A stretch of 7,652 nt of DNA from Flavobacteriales bacterium. Lineage in GTDB: Bacteria > Bacteroidota > Bacteroidia > Flavobacteriales > BACL11. Made by a program: the position numbers and the translations under genes. The notes beneath the pieces were generated by a model that saw only the letters and a list, made by a program, of their open reading frames with translations, ran no database searches and was not told the origin of the DNA. Position 1 is the stretch's first letter, and the number at the start of each line of letters is the position of its first letter. The DNA is taken from contig JABHQB010000076.1 of the NCBI GenBank assembly GCA_018695965.1, positions 1 to 7,652 on the forward strand. The letters are read 5' to 3'. Shown here in pieces: positions 1 to 6,774 of this stretch.

Positions 1-1015
1 CAGCAGATTGATCTCCTAAATTAGTAAGTGCATAGTCAATTCGTATATTTTCAAAATGAAACCCTAAACCAATATTTGGTTGGACTGAGATGTATTCTTC
101 ATTCTGAAAATCAGTTTCTCTACTAAAATCTCCCAGTCCAAAACGAAAAGCAATCAAATCCTTAAATCGGATTTCTGTTCCGAAATGAGGATTTACACTT
201 AATCTAGAATTACTCCACAAAGTATTTCTCTTTCCATCAAAATGAACATCTAAATCTAATTCGGAATGAGCAGAAAACTCTTCATTTATATTATATCTCC
301 TAGAAACTCCTGTTTGTACTGATGGCAAAGTAATCTCGGATGAATTTTCTGGAAGTTCATTTCCAGTTTGGAAATACACTTCCTCAAAATTTTCCATATT
401 AAACATCCAAGAATTAAAGGTAGAAGTAGCGTCACGGCTAATAGCTCCAAATTTCCATTTTCCAAATTCTTTTTGGGTAGAAATATCAAATCCAAATCCC
501 CATGAAGTAGCAAAATCACCAATCTGTCGATATATAATTTTCATATTTCCTCCAACTTCAAAACCTTTATATAAATCTTTCTTGGCATAAGAGAATAAAA
601 AAGCATAGTCAGCAGCTGAAAAAAGTTCAATTCTATTATAATCAACATTTCCTTCATTGTCAATTAAGTTTGCAGTATTCATAATATCATCTACTCCAAA
701 ACGTAATAACATAACACCAACCGCATCAGTTTCATTTACTTTTTTAGCATACGAAATTTGATCAAAATTTGCAATTCCTGCAAAATATGAAGCATGCATA
801 AGTTCTATTTCGGATTCAGTCAAATCAACTAATAAAGATGGATTCCAATAAATTGAAGATGAGTTTGCAGAAGAGGCAACCACTGCCTTAGATAAACTCA
901 AAGAACGAGCTCCTGCCCCAATTTGCAAAAACTCATTACTGTATTTTTTTTGCGAAATTCCTGAAAAAGAAAGGAGTACAAAAAAGAAAAATAGTAATTT
1001 TAATTTAAAATTCAT
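1..1015 (-). CDS. PorV/PorQ-family outer-membrane beta-barrel protein (3' end cut by window edge)
   Basis: I translated the reverse strand from the ATG at 1015; the frame stays open for 338 residues to the window edge, so the stop is missing. Residues 1-21 form a signal peptide: K4 and K6, a Phe/Leu-rich core, then GIS before QKK, the usual flavobacterial cleavage context. The mature start has the family hallmarks FLQIGAGARSLSLSKA (29-44) and IYWNPSLL (55-62), followed by RFGVDDI (105-111), FSAADYAFLFSYAKK (132-146) and many alternating aromatic/polar strands. This pattern fits the FadL-like barrels that include PorV and PorQ of the type IX secretion system. It resembles the general 'PorV/PorQ family' more than true PorV or PorQ, so a type IX role is not shown. 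The family is roughly 350 residues long and the visible end (IDYALTNLGDQSA) resembles the usual C-terminal region, so probably only 10-20 residues are missing. It is divergent from pssA. Confidence 0.85.
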   Translation of the reverse strand, partial: MNFKLKLLFFFFVLLSFSGISQKKYSNEFLQIGAGARSLSLSKAVVASSANSSSIYWNPSLLVDLTESEIELMHASYFAGIANFDQISYAKKVNETDAVGVMLLRFGVDDIMNTANLIDNEGNVDYNRIELFSAADYAFLFSYAKKDLYKGFEVGGNMKIIYRQIGDFATSWGFGFDISTQKEFGKWKFGAISRDATSTFNSWMFNMENFEEVYFQTGNELPENSSEITLPSVQTGVSRRYNINEEFSAHSELDLDVHFDGKRNTLWSNSRLSVNPHFGTEIRFKDLIAFRFGLGDFSRETDFQNEEYISVQPNIGLGFHFENIRIDYALTNLGDQSA

Positions 1016-1020
1016 TGTTG

Positions 1021-1028
1021 TATATTTG
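1021..1028 (+). promoter_or_regulatory. Candidate -7 box for pssA-purS
   Basis: TATATTTG matches the Bacteroidota -7 consensus TAnnTTTG exactly. Transcription would start near 1033-1036, leaving a leader of about 35 nt before the pssA ATG at 1071. No TTG or TTTG -33 element sits at the usual distance upstream, so support rests on the -7 box and position alone. The box lies six bases upstream of the divergent porV-like start codon, inside that gene's predicted leader. Confidence 0.45.
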
Positions 1029-1063
1029 TATTTCAAAATAACATAAAAATTGGCATATTATTG

Positions 1064-1071
1064 CAAATTTA
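1064..1071 (-). promoter_or_regulatory. Candidate -7 box for the PorV/PorQ-like gene
   Basis: On the minus strand, 1071 to 1064 reads TAAATTTG, an exact TAnnTTTG match. Transcription would start near 1058, giving a leader of about 42 nt to the ATG at 1015. A TTTG (1099 to 1096 on this strand) could be the -33 element, but the 24-nt spacer is longer than usual. The box touches the first base of pssA, so the two divergent promoters would overlap. Confidence 0.45.
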
Positions 1072-1769
1072 TGGACTCAATTAAAAGAAATATTCCAAAC
1101 CTTATAACTCTAGGAAACTTATTCTGCGGATTAGTTGCAATAGTTTTTTCTTTAAATAACAATTTATACTTTGCTGGAACCTTTATTTTCTTTGGAGCAA
1201 TACTTGATTTCTTTGATGGCTTATCTGCTAGATTATTAAAAGTTAGTTCCGAAACAGGAAAACAGCTAGATAGCATGGCAGATATGGTGACTTTTGGAGT
1301 TGCTCCTGGAATGATTATGTTTCAAATGATTAAACTCTCAAACATTGACGAGAATTCATATATCGCTTATATTGGATTTATCATCACTATTTTTTCTGCA
1401 ATCCGATTAGCAAAATTCAATCTTGATACCAAACAAACTTCTTCTTTTATTGGATTACCAACTCCAGCCGCAGCAATATTTATTGCTTCTTTACCAATCA
1501 TTTCAAAATACAATATTACTATTCAATTTAATGATAGTAAATTCTTAATTGTAACATCTGTTATTCTTTCTCTACTTTTATTAGCAAAACTACCTTTATT
1601 CTCACTAAAAATAAAAAAAGGAGAAGATTGGAAAAACAAAGAAAATATCATTAGAATTATATTCTTAATAAGTTGTGTAATATTATTATTCGTGTTTGAG
1701 TTTGCAGTAATTCCATTTATTGTAATTTTGTATATCTTTTTATCAATCTTAAATAATCTAATAAAATGA
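1071..1769 (+). CDS. pssA: CDP-diacylglycerol-serine O-phosphatidyltransferase
   Basis: This integral inner-membrane enzyme transfers phosphatidyl from CDP-diacylglycerol to L-serine, making phosphatidylserine, which is decarboxylated to phosphatidylethanolamine. The 232-residue protein carries the complete CDP-alcohol phosphotransferase signature D-x2-DG-x2-AR-x8-G-x3-D-x3-D: D46, D49-G50, A53-R54, G63, D67 and D71. The following SMADMVTFGVAPG (68-80) and RLAKFN...FIGLPTPAAA (112-135) are typical of PssA rather than of PgsA or choline/ethanolamine transferases. The rest is six or so hydrophobic segments, with a basic loop at about 178-195. I chose the ATG at 1071. An in-frame TTG at 1050 would add seven residues (MAYYCKF) that the family does not have, whereas MDSIKRNIPNLITLGNLF is a normal N-terminus. 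It overlaps purS by 4 bp (ATGA), so the two are probably cotranscribed and translationally coupled. I see no phosphatidylserine decarboxylase gene (psd) in the window. Confidence 0.93.
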   Translation: MDSIKRNIPNLITLGNLFCGLVAIVFSLNNNLYFAGTFIFFGAILDFFDGLSARLLKVSSETGKQLDSMADMVTFGVAPGMIMFQMIKLSNIDENSYIAYIGFIITIFSAIRLAKFNLDTKQTSSFIGLPTPAAAIFIASLPIISKYNITIQFNDSKFLIVTSVILSLLLLAKLPLFSLKIKKGEDWKNKENIIRIIFLISCVILLFVFEFAVIPFIVILYIFLSILNNLIK

Positions 1770-2017
1770 AATTTAGAGCCGAAATAGATATCATGCCATT
1801 AAAAGCATTATTAGACCCACAAGGAAAAGCAGTAACTGCAAGTATGGGTAATGTTGGACTTTCTGAAATAAAAAATGTGAGAATTGGGAAACATATTACT
1901 TTGGAAATTGATGCCGAAAACAAAGATATTGCAAACCAAAAAGTAACTGAATCTTGCACAAAATTACTTGCAAATCAGATTATGGAATCCTTTGAATTTA
2001 CTTTAGAAGAAGTGTAA
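1766..2017 (+). CDS. purS: Phosphoribosylformylglycinamidine synthase subunit PurS
   Basis: PurS is the small subunit of the PurS-PurQ-PurL FGAM synthase, the fourth step of purine synthesis. It joins the glutaminase PurQ to the small-type PurL and helps ammonia pass between them. The protein has 83 residues, the usual length for the family. It shows the conserved core: LLDPQGKAVTASMGNVGL (15-32), then VRIGKHITLEI (39-49) and a final helix with CTKLLAN (65-71) leading to the strand ESFEFTLEEV. Its ATG overlaps the pssA stop (ATGA at 1766-1769) and there is no ribosome-binding sequence, so translation probably depends on pssA. No purQ or purL follows; the next gene is convergent. The presence of PurS implies that a small-type PurL and a PurQ are encoded elsewhere, which is an inference from the family. 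Confidence 0.92.
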   Translation: MKFRAEIDIMPLKALLDPQGKAVTASMGNVGLSEIKNVRIGKHITLEIDAENKDIANQKVTESCTKLLANQIMESFEFTLEEV

Positions 2018-2018
2018 T

Positions 2019-2741
2019 TTACCTAAGCTCGAAATTTCTTCCTAGATATAATTTTCTTACCATTTCATCAGAAACAAGTTCTTCTGATGTTCCAGATTTT
2101 AAAATTTCACCATCATATAAAAGGTATGCTCTATCGGTGATAGATAATGTTTCATGAACATTGTGATCCGTAATTAAGATTCCAATATTCTTTTCTTTTA
2201 ATTTGGAAACAATCTCCTGAATATCTTCTACTGCGATAGGGTCAACTCCAGCAAAAGGTTCATCTAATAAAATGAAACTCGGATCAGTTGCTAAACATCT
2301 AGCAATTTCTGTTCTTCTTCTCTCTCCACCTGAAAGTAGTCCTCCAATATTTTTTCGTATCTTTTTTAATCCAAATTCATTTAACAAATCTTCACATTTT
2401 TGTTTCTGTTCTGATTTACTTAAATTCGTCATTTCTAAAACAGAAAGCAGATTATCTTCAACAGTCATTTTTCGAAATATAGATGCCTCTTGAGCTAAAT
2501 AACCAATACCCAACTGAGCTCTTTTATACATTGGTAAGTTTGAAATATCATCACCATCAAAAAATACTTTGCCCGAATTTGGTTTTATCAAACCAACAAT
2601 CATATAAAATGAAGTTGTTTTACCAGCTCCATTCGGACCTAATAAACCTACAATCTCTCCTTTATTTACTTCAACAGAGACTCCTTTTACAACTTCTTTA
2701 TCTCCATAAATTTTTATGATATTTTCAGATCTTAACTTCAT
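2019..2741 (-). CDS. lptB: LPS export ABC transporter ATP-binding protein LptB
   Basis: LptB is the cytoplasmic ATPase of the LptB2FGC complex, which extracts lipopolysaccharide from the inner membrane and pushes it along the Lpt bridge to the outer membrane. The 240-residue protein (E. coli LptB has 241) contains all ABC motifs: Walker A GPNGAGKT (35-42), Q-loop Q84 in YLAQEASIF, signature LSGGE (136-140), Walker B ILLDEP (157-162) with catalytic E161, D-loop GVDP, and switch H193 in ITDHNVHETL. The run YLAQEASIFRKMTVEDNL and the LSGGERRRTEIAR stretch are characteristic of LptB rather than of the related branched-chain amino-acid ATPases. It is the last gene of the kdsD-tatC-lptB operon, and its ATG overlaps the tatC stop by 4 bp. 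Its stop lies 1 bp from the convergent purS stop. The membrane and periplasmic Lpt partners are not in the window. Confidence 0.93.
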   Translation of the reverse strand: MKLRSENIIKIYGDKEVVKGVSVEVNKGEIVGLLGPNGAGKTTSFYMIVGLIKPNSGKVFFDGDDISNLPMYKRAQLGIGYLAQEASIFRKMTVEDNLLSVLEMTNLSKSEQKQKCEDLLNEFGLKKIRKNIGGLLSGGERRRTEIARCLATDPSFILLDEPFAGVDPIAVEDIQEIVSKLKEKNIGILITDHNVHETLSITDRAYLLYDGEILKSGTSEELVSDEMVRKLYLGRNFELR

Positions 2742-3541
2742 TGTTTGTTTTGTTTTTTAAGTACCTTTTTTGAAATTTTAATACTGATTTCGTACAAAAT
2801 AATAAGAGGTAAAGAGACTAAAATTTGACTTGTTACATCAGGAGGCGTAATAATTGCTGATAGAATTAAGGTTAGTACAATTGCATGTTTCCTGTACTTT
2901 CTCATAAAATCTGGAGTAAGTAAACCTATCTTTGTAAGGAAATATACCAGCATTGGTAGTTCGAAAATTAATCCATTTGCAAAACTAATTGTAGTAACTG
3001 TTGAAACAAATGAACTCAATCCTATGGTATTTGAAACAAGAGAACTCACCTGATAAGACCCCAAAAAGTTAATCGATAAAGGCGCAACTAAATAATATCC
3101 AAACAATACTCCAAGCGAAAACAAAATAGATGTGAAAAAAACTACTCCTCTTGTAACTTTAGTTTCTTTTTGATAAAGTGCTGGTTTTATAAATCTCCAA
3201 AGTTCCCAAAACACATAAGGAAAAGATATCACTAATCCAGCAAAAAGTGAAGTAATAATGTGTGTTGAAAATTGTCCAGACATTGTAAAGTTATGCAATT
3301 GCCAGTCCTGATCTCCAAAACATAATAAATTACCCATTCCCATCCACTCAGATAAATTACAAAAAAAAACGTATGTAGGGAAATCAGAATTCTTAGGAGC
3401 TAATAATATCTTATCAAAAACAAAATCTTTATAAATAAATGCCAAAACAGCAAATAATATAATTGCAGCTACTGATCTCACTAAATGCCATCTTAAAATC
3501 TCCAGATGATCTAAAAAAGATATTTCTTTTTCTTCAGACAT
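2738..3541 (-). CDS. tatC: Sec-independent protein translocase subunit TatC
   Basis: TatC is the six-helix inner-membrane receptor that binds twin-arginine signal peptides and recruits TatA to export folded proteins. The 267-residue protein has the family landmarks: cytoplasmic N-terminus FLDHLEILRWHL (9-20), FPYVFWELWRFIKPALYQKE (107-126) with the conserved Glu at 113, FGYYLVAP (147-154), and ITPPD (231-235). Predicted helices lie at about 20-37, 95-115, 131-153, 181-203, 217-231 and 237-251. The first periplasmic loop (about 42-92) is long and contains two cysteines, C61 and C74, around SEWMGMGNLL; I recall a similar extended loop in other Bacteroidota TatC proteins. The gene starts 3 nt after kdsD and overlaps lptB by 4 bp, so it sits in the middle of an envelope operon. 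No tatA or tatB is present in the window. Confidence 0.93.
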   Translation of the reverse strand: MSEEKEISFLDHLEILRWHLVRSVAAIILFAVLAFIYKDFVFDKILLAPKNSDFPTYVFFCNLSEWMGMGNLLCFGDQDWQLHNFTMSGQFSTHIITSLFAGLVISFPYVFWELWRFIKPALYQKETKVTRGVVFFTSILFSLGVLFGYYLVAPLSINFLGSYQVSSLVSNTIGLSSFVSTVTTISFANGLIFELPMLVYFLTKIGLLTPDFMRKYRKHAIVLTLILSAIITPPDVTSQILVSLPLIILYEISIKISKKVLKKQNKQ

Positions 3542-3544
3542 TTC

Positions 3545-4507
3545 TTATATTCCTTCTTTTAATATATCATGAATGTGAATAATGCCAATATATTTTTCGT
3601 TATCTATAACTACCAACTGACTAATATTATTCTGTTCCAAGATAGTTAATGCAAAAGAAGCTAATGTATCTGAACTAATTTTTTTTGGAGTAGTACACAT
3701 AATATCTGATGCTTTTAATGAAGAAATATCAGAGTTGTTTTCTAACATCCTACGTAAATCACCATCCGTAATAATTCCTATTAATTTTCTCTCATCAATA
3801 ACAGCGGTTGATCCCAACCTTTTGTTAGATATTTCTATAATTACTGAATTTATAGAGTCATTTGGAGAAACAATCGCTTTGGATTGTTCTGAAATAATAT
3901 CTGAAACTTTCAGATAAAGACGTTTTCCTAGGGTTCCTCCAGGATGAAAACGTGCAAAATCAGAATCAGAAAAATTTCTTAACTTTAACAAACAAACCGC
4001 CATGGCGTCACCAAGTACTATCTGAGCTGTTGTAGAAGAAGTCGGAGCTAAATTATTTGGACAAGCTTCTTTCTCTACTGTGCTGTCAATAAATAAATCC
4101 GATTCTTTTGCTAAATATGATTCTTTATTCCCGCAAATTGAAATGATTTTATTTCCTAAGTTTTTTACAAGAGGAACTAACATTTTAATTTCTTCCGTAT
4201 TTCCACTTTTAGAAATACAAATTAGAACATCATTTTTTTGTATATTTCCTAAATCACCATGCAAAGCATCAGATGCATGAAGGAAAACAGAAGGCTGCCC
4301 TGTCGAATTAAAAGTAGCCACCATTTTATTAGCAATATTCGCACTTTTTCCTACTCCAGCAACTATTAACCTTCCCTCTGAAGATAAAATAATCTGAATT
4401 GCATCAGGAAAATCATCAGTTAATCTATTATGTAACTGAGCTATAGCATCAGTTTCTGTAGAAATAACAGATTTAGCAATTATTAAAATATTTTTCTTAT
4501 TTGGCAT
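3545..4507 (-). CDS. kdsD: Arabinose-5-phosphate isomerase (KdsD/KpsF/GutQ family)
   Basis: This cytoplasmic enzyme interconverts D-ribulose 5-phosphate and D-arabinose 5-phosphate, the first committed step towards KDO for lipopolysaccharide. The 320-residue protein has the family architecture. An N-terminal SIS sugar-isomerase domain (about 20-190) includes GVGKSANIANKM (51-62), ALHGDLGNI (81-89), SKSGNTEEI (99-107), LAPTSSTTAQIVLGDA (153-168) and FHPGGTLGKRL (188-198). Two CBS domains follow at about 203-262 and 268-320. I chose the ATG at 4507: MPNKKNILIIAKSVI matches the family start. A longer reading from 4600 adds 31 residues unlike the family, overlaps recQ, and begins upstream of the likely promoter. 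Its stop lies 3 nt from tatC. The adjacent lptB fits a lipopolysaccharide role. GutQ-type function in sugar-alcohol use cannot be excluded by sequence, but no such genes are nearby. Confidence 0.92.
   Translation of the reverse strand: MPNKKNILIIAKSVISTETDAIAQLHNRLTDDFPDAIQIILSSEGRLIVAGVGKSANIANKMVATFNSTGQPSVFLHASDALHGDLGNIQKNDVLICISKSGNTEEIKMLVPLVKNLGNKIISICGNKESYLAKESDLFIDSTVEKEACPNNLAPTSSTTAQIVLGDAMAVCLLKLRNFSDSDFARFHPGGTLGKRLYLKVSDIISEQSKAIVSPNDSINSVIIEISNKRLGSTAVIDERKLIGIITDGDLRRMLENNSDISSLKASDIMCTTPKKISSDTLASFALTILEQNNISQLVVIDNEKYIGIIHIHDILKEGI
3551..3557 (-). promoter_or_regulatory. Shine-Dalgarno-like site for tatC
   Basis: On the minus strand this reads AGAAGGA, ending 9 nt before the tatC ATG at 3541 and lying inside the last codons of kdsD. 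It is the clearest Shine-Dalgarno-like sequence among the starts in this window; pssA, purS and lptB have none. Bacteroidota rely little on such sites, so it may simply be the Lys-Glu-Gly codons of kdsD. Confidence 0.35.
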
Positions 4508-4542
4508 TAAATTTATATGTATATTCGTCTTGAAATTTGATA

Positions 4543-4550
4543 CAAAAGTA
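4543..4550 (-). promoter_or_regulatory. Candidate -7 box for the kdsD-tatC-lptB operon
   Basis: The minus strand reads TACTTTTG here, an exact match to the Bacteroidota -7 consensus TAnnTTTG. Transcription would begin near 4537, about 30 nt before the kdsD ATG at 4507, which fits that start and excludes the longer one at 4600. No good TTG-type -33 element is visible upstream. The box lies in the 71-bp AT-rich gap (4508-4578) between kdsD and the divergent recQ. Confidence 0.45.
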
Positions 4551-4578
4551 AAATATTTAGATGTATTAATATATAAAG

Positions 4579-6762
4579 ATGAGTATTTCTTCAGAAACAT
4601 TACATAAAAACCTAAAAGATATCTTTGGATTTAACAAATTCAAAGGTAAACAAGAACAAATAATACAGAATTTATTAAAAGGGAACGATAGTATGGTAAT
4701 TATGCCAACAGGTGGAGGGAAATCCATGTGTTATCAATTACCCGCACTTATTTCTGATGGGGTTGCAATTGTTATTTCTCCATTAATTGCTTTAATGAAA
4801 AACCAAGTAGACGCTATAAGAACTTTTAATTCTAAAGAAAGTATAGCTCATGTGCTTAATTCATCTTTAACAAAAACACAAGTAAATATTGTGATGGATG
4901 ACATTAAATCTGGAGAAACTAAGATGCTCTATGTAGCTCCAGAATCTTTAATAAAAGAAGAATATGTGGAATTCTTCAGATCCGTTAAAATTTCTTTTTT
5001 CGCTATTGATGAAGCTCACTGTATCTCTGAGTGGGGTCATGATTTCAGACCAGAATACCGTAGAATAAGAGAAATAATTGAAAATATTGGTAGAAAACCA
5101 ATTATTGCTTTAACTGCAACCGCTACTCCAAAAGTGCGTCATGATATTATGAAGAATCTAAAATGTTTGGACTCTACTTTATTCTTAGATTCTTTTAATC
5201 GAAAAAATCTTTTTTATGACATCAGACCAAAACATGACGTTGAAAAAGAAATGATTAAATTTATTCGGGAACATCCTAATAAATCTGGTATAGTATATTG
5301 CCTTAGTCGAAAAAAGGTTGAAGAAATTGCTGAAACTCTTCAGGTAAACGGAATAAATGCACGTCCTTATCATGCGGGACTTGATCAAAAAACAAGAGTA
5401 TCTAATCAGGATGCATTTATTATGGATGATTGTGATGTAATTGTTGCGACAATTGCTTTCGGGATGGGAATTGACAAACCTGATATCAGATATGTAATTC
5501 ATCATGATATTCCTAAAAGCTTGGAGGGATATTATCAAGAAACTGGAAGAGCAGGAAGAGATGATGGAGAGGGGATTTTAGTTACTTTTTATAGTTATAA
5601 GGATATAGAGAAATTAGAGAAATTCTTAAGCGGAAAGCCAGTAAGCGAACAAGAAATCGGAAGACAACTTATCATGGAAACAATTTCTTTTGCAGAAACA
5701 GCAATGTGCAGAAGAAAATATTTACTACATTATTTCGGAGAAGAATTTGACTCAGAAAATTGTGATAATATGTGCGACAATTGTAAAAATCCCAAACCAA
5801 CATTTGAAGGGAAGGAATTTGTTTTAAAATTATTAAAAGCAATTGAAGTTAGTAAAGAAACATTTAAAGCAAAAGAACTTGCAAAAATTATGATTGGTGA
5901 ATCAAATAGCTTAATAAACCAATATATGGGAATAATTTCTGATATTTTTGGTTCAGGGAAAGATAAAAATATAGAATTCTGGCATGCTGTTATCCGCCAA
6001 ACGTATGTTAAAGAAATTATCACAAAAGAGATTGAGTCTTACGGAGTAATAAAGCTTACAGATGAAGGAAGGAAATTCATTGAAAATCCATATAATTTTA
6101 CTCTAACTGAAGATCATGACTATTCTAAATCTACCGGTAGTTCATCTACTCTACAAAAAGGAGCTGCGATGGACGATATTATTTTTAGCATGTTAAAACA
6201 GCTTAGAAAAAAAATAGCAAAAGAACAAGGATTGCCACCTGCTATTATTTTTCAGGAATCTTCATTATTAGATATGGCGAATAATTATCCTATTACAATT
6301 GAAGAGATGTCTCAAATTCAGGGAGTGGGTCTAGGAAAAGCAAAGAAATTTGGAGAATCATTCATCTCTCTAATATCAGAATATGTAAAAGATAACAATA
6401 TTGAGAGACCTTTAGATCTATTAGTAAAAACCATTGTAAAGAAATCATCAAATAAAGTATATATTATACAAAGTTTAGATAAAAAACTATCTATTGAAGA
6501 TATTGCCAGAGACAAAGGACTTTCTTCTGATGACTTGATTAAGGAAATTGAGACTATTGTAGAATCTGGCACAAAACTAGATTTACAATATATGCTTGAG
6601 GATATGATGGATGACTACGAACAAGAAGAGCTTGCTGATTTCTTTAAATCATCCAAACACTTCTCTTTAGAGGAAGCTAGAGAAGAATTCTTAGAAGAAG
6701 AATATTCTGATGAAGAATTAAGAATATCTCGTATTCAATTTATATCTAACGTAGGTAATTAA
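4579..6762 (+). CDS. recQ: ATP-dependent DNA helicase RecQ
   Basis: RecQ is a 3'-5' superfamily 2 DNA helicase acting in recombination, repair and stalled-fork processing. The 727-residue protein has the full RecQ architecture. Motif 0 surrounds FKGKQEQII (21-29), Walker A is TGGGKS (44-49), motif II is DEAH (144-147), and the aromatic-rich loop is SEWGHDFRPEYRR (150-162). Motif III is TATAT (179-183), and motif VI is QETGRAGRDDG (320-330). The zinc site uses C377, C395, C399 and C402. A winged-helix RQC domain spans about 408-515 and an HRDC domain about 533-602. Beyond these, about 120 residues form a helix-turn-helix-like domain (about 607-665) and a very acidic tail rich in Glu/Asp (672-714). 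This extension explains why it is longer than E. coli RecQ (about 610 residues) and is usual for Bacteroidota. No clear promoter or Shine-Dalgarno site precedes it. Confidence 0.95.
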   Translation: MSISSETLHKNLKDIFGFNKFKGKQEQIIQNLLKGNDSMVIMPTGGGKSMCYQLPALISDGVAIVISPLIALMKNQVDAIRTFNSKESIAHVLNSSLTKTQVNIVMDDIKSGETKMLYVAPESLIKEEYVEFFRSVKISFFAIDEAHCISEWGHDFRPEYRRIREIIENIGRKPIIALTATATPKVRHDIMKNLKCLDSTLFLDSFNRKNLFYDIRPKHDVEKEMIKFIREHPNKSGIVYCLSRKKVEEIAETLQVNGINARPYHAGLDQKTRVSNQDAFIMDDCDVIVATIAFGMGIDKPDIRYVIHHDIPKSLEGYYQETGRAGRDDGEGILVTFYSYKDIEKLEKFLSGKPVSEQEIGRQLIMETISFAETAMCRRKYLLHYFGEEFDSENCDNMCDNCKNPKPTFEGKEFVLKLLKAIEVSKETFKAKELAKIMIGESNSLINQYMGIISDIFGSGKDKNIEFWHAVIRQTYVKEIITKEIESYGVIKLTDEGRKFIENPYNFTLTEDHDYSKSTGSSSTLQKGAAMDDIIFSMLKQLRKKIAKEQGLPPAIIFQESSLLDMANNYPITIEEMSQIQGVGLGKAKKFGESFISLISEYVKDNNIERPLDLLVKTIVKKSSNKVYIIQSLDKKLSIEDIARDKGLSSDDLIKEIETIVESGTKLDLQYMLEDMMDDYEQEELADFFKSSKHFSLEEAREEFLEEEYSDEELRISRIQFISNVGN

Positions 6763-6774
6763 CTTAAGAGTTTT

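Noticed and set aside
286..522. A 78-residue minus-strand reading frame as a separate gene
   Set aside because: It lies in another frame of the PorV/PorQ-like gene, whose translation is supported by family motifs across the whole stretch. The same applies to other short frames antisense or out of frame within pssA, lptB, kdsD and recQ.
1050..1070. TTG at 1050 as the pssA start, adding seven residues
   Set aside because: The extra residues do not fit the family, and the ATG at 1071 gives the usual PssA N-terminus.
2019..2741. LptB as a branched-chain amino-acid (LivF/LivG) or general ABC ATPase
   Set aside because: Length, the YLAQEASIF and LSGGERRR motifs and the kdsD operon context favour LptB.
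4530..4565. A recQ promoter using TTTG at 4536-4539 and TAGATGTA at 4558-4565
   Set aside because: The -7 part matches TAnnTTTG poorly and would leave a leader of only a few bases before the ATG at 4579.
4508..4600. Longer kdsD starting at the ATG at 4600
   Set aside because: It would overlap the divergent recQ start by 22 bp and begin upstream of the TACTTTTG box. The 31 added residues (ISTEN-like, low complexity, AT-driven) are unlike KdsD; the ATG at 4507 fits the family.
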